NCBI RefSeq assembly: GCF_027409185.1
Contig: NC_084465.1
Location: forward strand, 27,507,864 to 27,571,863
Direction: 5' to 3'
Source of the DNA: Cynocephalus volans
Lineage: Eukaryota; Chordata; Mammalia; Dermoptera; Cynocephalidae
Length of the DNA stretch: 64,000 nucleotides
Shown: positions 23,335 to 33,558 of the stretch, one piece after another
How the letters are laid out: the number at the start of each line of letters is the position of its first letter
How positions within the stretch are numbered: position 1 is the first letter of the stretch
Made by a program: the position numbers and the translations under genes
The notes under the pieces: model-generated
Told to the model about the DNA's origin: nothing
The model's database searches: none
What the model saw: the letters and a program-made list of their open reading frames with translations, nothing else

Positions 23335-24471
23335 AGGCATTGCAGAAGTCTCTGGGACCAGCCCTTCTTTTACAGGCCCAGAGGCCTAAGGAGACAGAAT
23401 GGTTTGGGGAATAGGCCTGAGGCACCCTCCATGGGCTAACTGCCCAAGGCCACCTTGGTAATCTGCTTCTGGCAAACCCTGGCAGTTTTGGCTGTTCCAG
23501 CTATGGCTAAATTGGCCCCAGATATGGCTGGACCTGCAGCTTTGGAAGACACAAGCCAGAAGCCTTGGTGATGTCCATGTGGTTTTACGTCTGTAGGCTC
23601 ACAGAATGCCAGAGCTGTAGAGACTTAGGAGCCTCCACCCTAATTTCGAAGTATGTGTAGAAAAGCCTGGGGGCCCAGGAAGAGATCTGCTATAGGGGCA
23701 GAGTCACCTCATAGAGCCTTTGTTAGATCAATACCGAGGGGAAATGTGGGGTCTGAGTTGCAGTAGAGAAACCCTACCAAGGCCATGTCCAGTGGAGCCA
23801 TGAGAGCAGGACCGCCATGGAAACCCCAGACTTGCAGAGCTACCAGCATGCAATGCCAGCCTGCAAAAGCTAAAGCATTACCTGAGACCAGGAAAGCCAT
23901 AAAAGCTGTGCTGTCCAAGGACTTGGGGACCCAACCCCTGAGCCAGCATGCAGAAGAGATCAAATATGGAGTCAAGGTACATGCTTTGCCAGCTTTGAGA
24001 TTTGATGCCTGCCCTGCTGGGTTTCAGACTTGGTTAGGACCTGTTATCCCTTTCTTTTGGCTTGTTTCTCCCTTTTGGAACAAAAATATGCTCCCTATGT
24101 TTGTCCCACTATTGTATCTTGGAAGTAGATAACTTGTTTTGATTTCACAGATGGGACTTTGGACTTCGGACCTCTGAGATGAAACAAGTTAAGACTTTGG
24201 GGACAAAATGAATGTATTTGCATGTGAAAAGGACGAGTTTAGGGGGGCCAGGGGCAGAATGCAGTGGATTGAATGGCTCTCCAAGTCATTGAAGCTTAAT
24301 CCCCACTATAACTGTTGAGGGTGGGAAATTCTACTGTGGTAGTTGAAAGGTGGAGCCTTGGAGAGGTGATTAGATTGTGAGGACTGTACCCTTGTGAATG
24401 GATTGATCCATTCTTATCCATTATTAGAATAATAGGAATGGTTCTGGCAGCTTTAAAAAGAGAGTGATGGA

Positions 24472-24536
24472 TCCCCTTACTGGCTAACCACAAAAAAAAA
24501 AAAAAAAGAAAGAAAAAGAAGAGAGAGAATGAATGA
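24472..24536 (+). mobile_element. SINE 3' fragment inside the 3' LTR
   Basis: GGATCCCCTTACTGGCTAACCAC followed by A16 and an AG-rich tail is the end of the tRNA SINE. It interrupts the LTR between 'aaagagagtgatg' and 'ctctctctgctctcc', lengthening this LTR relative to the 5' one. Confidence 0.75.
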
Positions 24537-24736
24537 GGAGGTTGCTTTCTCTCTCTGCTCTCCTGCTGCCCTGTGAGATCCCTGTGTCAGTGTCACCACC
24601 AACAAGGCCTTCACCAGATGTGTTTCCCTGGACTTTGGACTTTCCAGCCTCCAAAACTGTAAACAATAAATATTGTTTTCTTACAAATCACCCAGTTCCA
24701 AGTATTTTCTTATAAGCAACAGAAACAGACTAATAC

Positions 24737-24960
24737 AATTTTTAAAAAATTACATAATAGAGAAGAATCAATAGAACAACCTTAGAAGTTGTGACACCTA
24801 GAAGATTGTACAAAAACAGCATTCAACTAGACATCCCTTTTGTTTAACTTTTTATTATGGAGAATTTAGGTCATACACAAAAGAAGACAGAGGAGCAGAA
24901 TAACGTCCATGTATTTAATCCTCAGCCCCCAACAATCCTTAATACATGGCCAATCCTGCC
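24737..24960 (-). mobile_element. right-hand direct repeat continuing into an L1-3'-like piece
   Basis: 24737-24837 repeats the left flank of the MaLR. It runs on into TTTTTATTATGGAGAATTTAGGTCATACACAAAAG..., a sequence typical of the reverse complement of an L1 3' end. The junction with the tail part is repeated at 27238-27365. Confidence 0.65.
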
Positions 24961-25117
24961 CCATCCACACACCCATGCACTTTCTCCCTCCTGTATTCCT
25001 TGAAGCACATCTCATACAGCCTGTCAATTCACCTGTGCATACTCCACATACATCTCTAAAAGTTGAAGTCTCATTTTTAGCAAAGCTATACCATTATACA
25101 TCTCAAATGTCAATAGC

Positions 25118-25215
25118 AGCTGGCCAGTTAGCTCAGTTGGTTAGAGTGCAGCCTTACAACACCAAGGTCCCAGGTTTGGGTCCCTGTACTGGCCAGCTGC
25201 CAAAAATAAAAAAAA
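25118..25215 (+). mobile_element. tRNA-Ile SINE, monomer
   Basis: AGCTGGCCAGTTAGCTCAGTTGGTTAGAGTGCAGCCTTACAACACC ... CTGGCCAGCTGCC then A-rich. It keeps a very tRNA-like A box and B box. Confidence 0.88.
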
Positions 25216-25624
25216 TCAAACAAGGAAAATAAAATATCAAGAGTGATTCTTAATATCATTAAAAAGTGTTCAAATTTCCACTTGTTTCATAAAAAGACAC
25301 TATTTTAATATCTGTAAGAGTTTTGTGGTCTTAAGAGAAAGGAAATATAAGTAAGAATAAAGAATTCAGGTGAATTGCAACCTCTTTAAAATCAAATTAA
25401 TTCTCCTTCATAGTCATTTAGAATGTTATACTGTTTACTGCTGTAAACAAAGCTGCAGTGACTATCTTTATACTTACATCTTTGCACTCTTGTCTGATTA
25501 GTTTCTGAAGATTAATGCCTGAGAGTAAAAACTAGAGAGCGTGCCCTTTTTAAGCTCTTGTTACATATTGTCAAATAGCCCTCCCATTCACACCATATGA
25601 AAGTGCCCATTTTCCAGTCTTCCA
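25216..25624. other. intergenic AT-rich DNA
   Basis: Old L1-3'-like wording ('ctgctgtaaacaaagctgcagtgac...') at about 25380-25620. No gene. Confidence 0.45.
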
Positions 25625-25935
25625 TGCACAGACGGGACAAATTAATACTGTGTCTATTTGTAATGAGGAGATGGAGTGGGGGCACTGGATCAGGATGGGC
25701 CCTAATCCAACATGACTAGTGAGCTTATAAGAGGAAAATTTGAACACAGACAGACAGAAGGAAGATGATCATGTGAAGATGGAGGAGAGATTGGAGTTAG
25801 GCTGCCACAAGCCAAAGAACGTGTGGGGCTACCAGAAGCTGAAAGGAGCAAGGAAGGATCCTCCCCCAGAGAGGTTTTAAATAACCAAGTTTGTGGTGCT
25901 TTATGATGGCAGCCCTAGAAAACTAATTCAGATTG
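25625..25935 (+). mobile_element. MLT1-type LTR relic
   Basis: Phrases such as GATGGGCCCTAATCCAACATGACTAGTGAGCTTATAAGAGG and the end TTTGTGGTGCTTTATGATGGCAGCCCTAGAAAACTAATTCAG match an MLT1-type LTR. Confidence 0.75.
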
Positions 25936-26254
25936 AGTGGAGTGGTATGTAGAATAGGGGAGAAAAACGATTTTGACACAAATTGGCACCATTTACATAT
26001 TTGCAGGAATATTTCAGATTAGCTCATTTTATTTTAGAACAGCAGAAGACTATGTTGGATCATGGGGAAGGGGATGGGAACAAGGCAGGTGGGGTGGGAG
26101 CAGGTGGATAATCCTATAGGACACTATCTACCACAAGGGTGGGTGTCCTTTAGGCTTCTAGGGGTTGAGTATACCTGAGGCCAGATGAGGGGTGAGCTAG
26201 GAGCAGAGGTCCAACGAAACAGAAGAAACAAAACCTTAGAAGAGAAGCTTTCCA

Positions 26255-26345
26255 GGGCTGGCCCGTGGCTCACTTGGGAGAGCGTGGTGCTAACAACACC
26301 AAGTCAAGGGTTAAGATCCCCTTACCAGTCATCTTTAAAAAAAAA
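26255..26345 (+). mobile_element. recombinant single-unit SINE with dimer-type head and tail
   Basis: Starts like the dimer's left unit (GGGCTGGCCCGTGGCTCAC) but continues as the right unit (GTCAAGGGTTAAGATCCCC ... CATCTTT). One tRNA-length module is missing. Perfect target-site duplication AGAAGAGAAGCTTTCC on both sides shows it arrived in this form. Confidence 0.85.
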
Positions 26346-26547
26346 GAAGAGAAGCTTTCCCATCAGTATCACCTAAAGAGTAACTTTGGGGACTGGCCAC
26401 ACTCCTGGGTTGCCCCAAAGGCAAAGTTTGCTATTTTTCTCACACCAAGGACTCCTTTAAATTAGACTTCATCCATGAATCCACATTTTGATTTTGTCCC
26501 TCCCCCAAATTTTTACCAACCAGAGATTTAAATTAACATGCGAGTGG

Positions 26548-26717
26548 GGGCTAGCCAGTGGCTCACTCAGGAGAGTGTGGTGCGATAACACCAAGGCCCC
26601 GGGTCAGATCCCTACATAGGCATGGCCGATTAGCTCACTGGGTGAGCATGGTGCTGACAACACCAAGTCAAGGGTTAAGATCCCCTTACTGATCATCTTT
26701 ATAAAAATAAATAAATA
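26548..26717 (+). mobile_element. tRNA-Ile SINE, dimer
   Basis: Full left and right units, A-rich tail with AAATAAAT, target-site duplication AACATGCGAG / AACATGTGAG. Confidence 0.9.
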
Positions 26718-27772
26718 AACATGTGAGAGCTAATATATATTCATTCATTCACTTCTACATTTACTGTGTGCTGGGTTTGTGCTACTAGGTGATGATAAAA
26801 CCTGAAGGCAGTGTCTTCTTTATTCTAAGCAACCTAAACTTAATTTAAACGATGAAATGGTGGGGGACAGATTCTGATTTCTCCTAGCTGTTCCCCTAAT
26901 CCCAGTCAGAACATGTCTTGGCTGGGGGAAGGAGAAACTAGCAAAAGAAAATCTGCTTGACCAAGCAGGATTGGCTAAATTCCTAGGGGTAACACATTCA
27001 GTTAATAGTAAGATAAGAGAAGAGTTGATTAAACATACACTTCCTTAGGCTAAGACCTGATCTGAAAGGTCAGGATGTTTGTTTGTTAAAGCAAGGCCTT
27101 AGGGCTTAAGATAACATCTGTAACCCCTTTCCTCGAATTGTCTTCGCAGATGACAAAGAACTACAAGCCTGCTTTGAAGTCTAAACACTTCCAGATTCAA
27201 AGGAGCCAAGGAGTACCTCAGTCAGGATACCAGAAATAACAGCATTCAATTAGCCATCCCCTTTGTTTAACTTTTTATTATAGAGAATTTAGATCATACA
27301 CAAAAGTAGACAGAGAAGCAGAATAACCTCCATGTATCTAACCCTCAGCCCCCAACAATCCTTAACGTGGACCTCACCGTTGACCAGTCGGATTCCCACA
27401 TGACTTCTTGGGACCCCACCTATGCCTTTGCTCTACAGATGCTTGTGATTTTAGGTGGTCAAGGAGCACAAGGTCTTTAAGCTCCTTTGGCGGGCCATCG
27501 TGCTCCTTTGAATGGCCATCCAAATAAATGCTAACCTTTAACACTGCAAACTTTGGCATAAAAGAATTCTTAGATATTTGGGCAGCCGATGATGGACCTC
27601 TCTTGGTTCAGTAACAATAATTCCAGTCAAAATTAAGTCACTTGACTTTTCAGTTAGTCTAGGGAGGGACTAACTGTGAGGAAGCATATGGGTTACATCA
27701 GGCTTTTCGAAGTACTGAAAATAGCCCTAATAAATAGTCCCGGGACATTCTGAGTGTGGAGAAGACTGATGG
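26718..27772. other. intergenic DNA, unclassified repeat
   Basis: 27238-27365 is the third copy of the L1-3'-like repeat seen at 24820-24960. 27366-27770 looks LTR-like but I cannot name it. No gene. Confidence 0.4.
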
Positions 27773-29289
27773 AAAAAATGTATATACACATGCATACTTT
27801 CTACGATATTTTCTAAGTTTATTCAGAAAAAAATATTAATTTAATTCTGCAAGAAAATGATTTAACAGACGGGTAACTTTATTTTTTTCATGCTTACTTG
27901 TGTTTTTGAAAATGAAGAAGTTAGAGCTTTATAACTATAATATTAAAGATCATATGTAACCTACAGAAATCTACCTAATTATGTGAAAGAAACAAAACTT
28001 TTGAAGAAGCACCTCTCTTTCATGTACTAAAATAACACTGAGATTAAAAAAAAAAAAAAGATTGTATAGCTCAAAGCTAAAGTGAAGGCAAAAAAAAAAA
28101 AACTTTATGAAGAATAGGTTACAAAAAATACAGCATTTGGTGCTGGAAGTTGTGACTAGGTGGTGGAAACTGCTTTCCCTTAATTTGCATATTTATAATC
28201 AAGCATGGATTGTGCACGACCGACCAGGATTGTGAAAGCGTTCTTCTGTTTGTATTTTTTTAAAGAGAGCTTCTTTAGTTTATTAGATTATAACCTGTTC
28301 CCTTTTGTTTTGTAAATAAATGTGCCCCCAAGTTGTTAATGTTACATTAAAAAGGAGGGTCTTTCAAAAAATTAGTTTTTAAAAAACAGAGGTGTTCTGA
28401 CCTGCAACTTGATTGGGAAGCCCCGGGTAACATAGGTCCTGTCGTGGCCTTTCCTTGACGTGATTCCTTCGTATCAACTTTAACTAGGTGATTTTTTGAA
28501 GGGTGTAACCTAACTTCAACTATTTGTTGGTATGTGCAATACTGTGTGTATAAAAAATAGAAAAAAGGAAGAGGCATAAATCTTTATTGCAGATTTATTT
28601 TCATTGAAAACTTTAGACATTGTGATTCACTGAAATCATTTTTCTGCTGTCAAATATGTATCTTTTCTTCATGCTGGTATTTTTTCAATAGTAATGTAGC
28701 CTTTGTACGGAGACAAATTTTCATTGTTATTTTTAGAAAGATTTTTTGCTAAGAAAAAAATTAAACATATTTACATATTTTTATTTTATTTCATATGATC
28801 TTTAAGGCGTGGTTTCTCAATCACTAATAGAGTTATTTCTGGGAGGGACTTTCATATCTGGTCATTGATGCTAATTCTTAAAAAGTTAATTTTTATCATT
28901 TTTAACCTGCTGTGGTTTACAGCGGTGTGATGATGATGAAAAAGGTTCAAAGCTTTATGTATTAACTTGCTAATGTGGTTTACAACAGTGTGAGGATGAT
29001 GAAAATGGTTGGTTATGTAAAGTGATTGTAAATGTAATGGATAATTGGGTAATAAAATGACAGAATGAGAACAGCAACAACAAAAAAGTTAAACAGTTAC
29101 CATATGACCCAGCAATTGCACACTTTTAAAGGATGAATTTGATTGTATGTGAATTGCATCTGAATAATAAAAATCCTCTCCAAATCTCTGTGCTCTATCC
29201 ATGCACCTCCCATCTTCAAAGGCAACCACTTTTAACAGTTTCTGCTGTTTCCTGCCAGATGGGGGAGAAAAAAATGTATATACACATGC
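27773..29289. other. segment bracketed by a 21-bp direct repeat, 3' UTR-like
   Basis: AAAAAATGTATATACACATGC is at 27773-27793 and, perfectly, at 29269-29289. Between them lies AT-rich sequence with A-runs (28047-28060, 28090-28101), AATAAA near 28315 and 29050, and a loosely duplicated GTGGTTTACARCRGTGTGAKGATGATGAAAA motif (about 28910 and 28975). No reading frame. It could be a retrocopy of an untranslated region or LINE debris. Confidence 0.4.
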
Positions 29290-29648
29290 CTTCTCTCTCA
29301 CATACTCAAACACACACACACACATATACTCTTTTCTTGGCATAATTAAAAAATTTCATATAAAGGAATATTATTTTGGGCATTTCATATAAATGAGTAA
29401 TGTAATATACGGCCTTTTGTGGTTGGTTTCTTTCATCTAGCATAATGTTTTCAAGGTTTATCCATGTTGCAGCATGTATCAGAATTTAACTTTTTATGTA
29501 CAAATAATATTCCATTGTATGGATATACCACATTTTGTTTATTCATTCATCAGTTGATGAACATTTGGGTAGTTTCCACTCTTTGGCTATTATGAATAAG
29601 AATACAAGTATGAATTAGTACAGATATGGATGAGTGTAGACACGTTTT

Positions 29649-29820
29649 TTTTTGTTTTTTTTTTTAAAGATGACCAGTAAGGGGATCTTAACCCTTAACT
29701 TGGTGTTGTCAGCACCACGCTCTCCCAGGTGAGCTAACCGGCCATCCCTATATAGGATCCGAACCCGGTGCCTTGGTGTTCTCAGCACCACACTCTCCCG
29801 AGTGAGCCACAGGCTGGCCC
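29649..29820 (-). mobile_element. tRNA-Ile SINE, dimer
   Basis: Reverse-complement dimer (AAAGATGACCAGTAAGGGG ... GAGCCACAGGCTGGCCC) with target-site duplication TGTAGACACGTTTT / TGTAGACATGTTTT. Confidence 0.92.
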
Positions 29821-30077
29821 TGTAGACATGTTTTCAATCCTCTTGGGTATATAACTAGGAGTAGAATTGCTGGCTTGTATGTTAACTCTATGTTTAATAT
29901 TTTGTAGAATTGCCAAACAGTTTTCCAAAGTGACTGAATCATTTTATAAAACCACTAGCAATATGTAAAGGTTCCAGTTTCTCCACATCTTATCAACACT
30001 TGTTACTGTCTTTCTTTTTTATTTTAGGCATCCTAGCGGTTGTGAAGTGGTATCTCCTTGTGATTTTGATTTGTATT

Positions 30078-30275
30078 TCTTTTTTTTTTTTTTTTAAATT
30101 TTATTTTGTTGATATACATTGTAGCTGATTAATGCTCCCCATCACCAAAACCTCCCTCCCTTCTCCCTCCCCCCCTCCCCCCCAACAATGTCCTTTCTGT
30201 TTGTTTGTTGTATCAACTTCAAATAATTGTGGTTGTTATATCTTCTTCCTCCTCCCCCCCCCCCCCCCCCCGCTA
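30078..30275 (-). mobile_element. LINE-1 3' tail of a younger family, antisense
   Basis: On the - strand a G-run (30253-30271) leads to GGAGGGAGGTTTTGGTGATGGGGAGC, a short AT-rich part and then the A-tail. It interrupts an older L1, so it is younger. The polyG/purine stretch resembles the G-rich L1 3' UTR tract near 929-965. Confidence 0.65.
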
Positions 30276-30560
30276 ATGACTAATGACATTGAACATCTTT
30301 TCATAGGTGTATTGGCTATATGTCAGTCTTCTTTGGAGAAATGTCTATTAAAGTTCTTTGCCCATTTTTAAGTTGGGTTATTTGTCTTTTTATGTTGAGT
30401 TATAAGAGTTGTTTATGTATTCTGGGTACAAGCCCCTTATCGGACACTTGATTTGCAGATATTTTTGCCCATTCCATGGGTGATTTGCTTTTAAACGGCT
30501 AAGTATAAAATTCTAATTTGCTGTTTACTTTAGACATTTAAAAATATTCCTTTTTCATCT

Positions 30561-31097
30561 AGCCTACACTGATGATAGAAGTTGAGGATTTCATGTCATT
30601 CATTGCTTCTGAGCCACTATTTCTTGGAATACTGACTTCCTCTACTCTGTTTTTGCCTTACAATGCTCCAATAGTATGAAAGTTAGTCCTACTCATTCTG
30701 GTCTTCATGTCTCTTGATTTTTTGTCCCGGTTTTCCAAGTTTTCATGCCTCTCTGCTGCATTCTATGTAATTTTTTAGATCTTCATTTGTTGTTGTTCTT
30801 TAGTTTACTAATTCTGTCTTCCATTCTGTCTAATCTACTGTTTAACTTGCCCACTGAGTTTTTAATTTTGATTATCATGGCTCTCATTTTTGAACGTTCT
30901 ATTTGTTTGTCTGTTCGTTTGTTTTTTCAACTCTCCCTCATCTTTTTTAATAGCATATGGTCCTATTGTCATGTTTTCAGTTTCTTCTTATTTTTCTTTA
31001 AACACTTTAAAAATTCTTACCTTCTATTATTGGAAGATGAAAAGGATCTTATGCTGCTGTTTATCACTGATATTTGTTCATGCAGGTTTATTCCCAT
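30561..31097. other. intergenic DNA
   Basis: AT-rich, partly L1-like antisense wording. Open frames that run into the TTTC array are not genes. Confidence 0.45.
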
Positions 31098-31320
<223 letters not shown>

Positions 31321-33507
31321 GAGCTTTACTAGTCCAAACGTTTTGTTTGGTAATTCTACATAGCCTGTGGTTGAGAGGTTTCTCCTCCAGAGAAACTGTG
31401 TGCAAAGCTTCTTCAAGGAACCAATCCACTACTAATTTTTGTTACTGTCTTATCTTGTGTTTTCCCAGGCCATGCATAGTATGCATTCTGTTCTCCAATG
31501 CATCTGAAGCCCAAGATTGCAAATTCTCAGTGGGCACTTTTTTTTTCAGGTCCAGAACGCGGCTAGAGACCAATACATTCCCCTGTCCCCTCCTTCTGCC
31601 AGGTTTCTTCTGGTCCACTCTTCCTTCAGAGTATAGTCTTCAAAGCAAAGCCTTGAGGGCCCCGCTTTACGCCAGGCCTTGGTTATCAACACTAGCCAAC
31701 AACTCCAGGTAGCCACAGCTTCAGGAACCACTTATAACAACTCTGGTTTTCAGGCTTCTCTTAGTTCCTTTGCTTTGTATGTTTGTTTGGATGGTTGTTT
31801 GGTTTTTGTCCCTGTAGATTTCCCTTCCTCCCCCTCACCCAAGTTCTGCTATGCACTTAAAGGCAGGTTTGTCATGTTGTAGGTATTTTCTATTGGGAAG
31901 ACTGTCCTATTATTTAGTTTTTGTATTGTTTGAAATAGAACCCCCAGAGGAAAAAAAGTACAAATACAAACAAGGTAATTTCCCTTGTTCACAGTCCCCA
32001 TAAAGCCCTTTCATGGGTCCATGTGCTCCAGAAGATGAGTAAGTCAGATCATGGAATTCCTATGCAGTTAGATACCTGACGTATGACCTCTCTGGGTAAT
32101 TTAAAACCTTGACCCAATCAGAATGCATCATCCTTAAGAAGGATGTGGAGATGGGAAATCAGTGCTAGATCTTGCAAGAAGTCCAGGAGGAGAGATATTA
32201 GAGACAAAGGTTAGTCTTTCTGAGACTCTTCAGTCAATCACCCTCCACCTAATTTCCCTATTTGGGACTCTAGGGGAAACCCTGTAGAACATGGTGCCTG
32301 GCACATAGTAAGTGCTTGCTAAATATTTGCTGACCAAATATTGAATGTACAACTGAGTCATTGTGTCACAAGACAACTCTGATTTTCTGCAGTAAACTTC
32401 CTTCTATGTTGATGTGACCAACCCCCAGACCAGTGTTCAGGAATAAGTTTGTTAAAACATTGATACAAAAGAAGTGAGAGTAGGTGAGTGCACTGGAGTG
32501 ATCTGCCACAGATAGCCATTTCAGATTAATTGAAGAAAGGGGTGGGTTGCTCCAAAACTTACACACTAGTTGGGAATGGGAACATCTAACAGTATGGGGT
32601 ACTTACCATGTCCCAGCACTGTTCTAAGCTCTCCCCATATATCGATTAATTTAATTCTCCCAACAACCCTAAGAAGTGAGTACCATTATGATTCTATTTT
32701 ACAAATGAGGAATTGAGGCACAGAAAAATTAAGTAACTTGCTAATAAGCAATGGAACTGGAACTCAAACCCAGGCAGTGCAGCCCACGAGTCCGTGTGCT
32801 AAGCTGCTATTCCATACGGCTCAGCTTCGACCTCGGTTCCTGTACACAGAATTGCAGATTGTTCCACAAACACCAGGTCGTGTGAAGCGTCTGAGCCTGG
32901 CCTGTACTGTTCTCAGGCTTGAAATGATCTGTTCTTTCTTATCTGGTGAACTCTTATTCATCTTTTTGGCCTCAGCTGAGATTTTTGCTGCCTCCAGAAG
33001 CTGACTCTAGTTTGGACAAGGGCAACAAGGACAAAAAAGGAAAGAATCTATACTCTATGATTTTAAGAAAAACACCATTCGCATCCCAGAACTGGCCAGC
33101 AACCAGAAAAGAAAAGAAAAGAAATAACAACAAAAACAAAACACCAATAGATTTTGATTTTGTGAGGGGAATAAGGAGCGTAAAGCTACTCGGCCACGCC
33201 AGTTGTTGGGCTCTTTTACCTGCCGGTAATCCTGCACTGACTGGGCTGATTGTTGAGCTAGGGCTGGGTCTGGAGCTCACAGACCCCTCAAGCCCGTTCA
33301 CAGACTGGGTCCCCAGACCCCTCACATGCAGGTCTATGAGCTAGGTAACTGGCAAACAGGTCCTTGGAAGCCGTAGGTTGGAAAAGCATGGCTGCATGTG
33401 TGGCAGCCACCACCTGAGGCAGTAGTCAGCCAGCCGCTTCACAAACTCTGAAGAACACAAGAATAGCAACAAAACTAAAAAGATACATTGGCGCACATGC
33501 ACTCTAA

Positions 33508-33509
<2 letters not shown>
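31321..33509. other. intergenic DNA with MIR-like relic
   Basis: About 32580-32790 looks like MIR3/MIR ('ttaccatgtcccagcactgttctaagctc...acaaatgaggaattgaggcacag'). A Ser-rich open frame at 32946-33344 has no recognised domain. Nothing else. Confidence 0.5.

Positions 33510-33556
<47 letters not shown>
33510..33556. repeat. CA microsatellite
   Basis: Uninterrupted (AC)n of about 23 units. Confidence 0.97.

Positions 33557-33558
<2 letters not shown>

Larger units (their letters stand above)
22234..24736 (+). mobile_element. MaLR (MST-type) element, LTR-internal-LTR
   Basis: 5' LTR 22234-22638, internal region 22639-24259, 3' LTR 24260-24736. Just after the 5' LTR, TGGTACCAGAGAAGTGGG at 22645-22662 fits the tRNA-Leu-type primer-binding site of the ERVL/MaLR group. 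A purine-rich tract (GGGGGGCCAGGGGCAGA) immediately precedes the 3' LTR. The internal length of about 1.6 kb is that of a nonautonomous MaLR lacking pol and env. A 164-codon open stretch lies at 22840-23334 and another at 23785-24132; I read them as gag-like remnants of an element that cannot move alone. The 3' LTR carries a later SINE-tail fragment near 24475. Confidence 0.85.
29290..30560 (-). mobile_element. LINE-1 3'-end remnants, antisense, with two insertions
   Basis: 'tatgtacaaataatattccattgtatggatataccacattttg', 'ccaaagtgactgaatcattttat...', 'ttgtgattttgatttgtatttc' and 'gagttgtttatgtattctgggtacaagccccttat' are reverse-complement L1 3' phrases. It is broken by a SINE at 29649-29820 and by a G-rich L1 tail at 30078-30275. 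Confidence 0.8.

Noticed and set aside
25118-25215. Possible functional tRNA-Ile gene
   Set aside because: The sequence ends in an A-tail instead of a Pol III terminator, has lost tRNA pairing and is one of many SINE copies.
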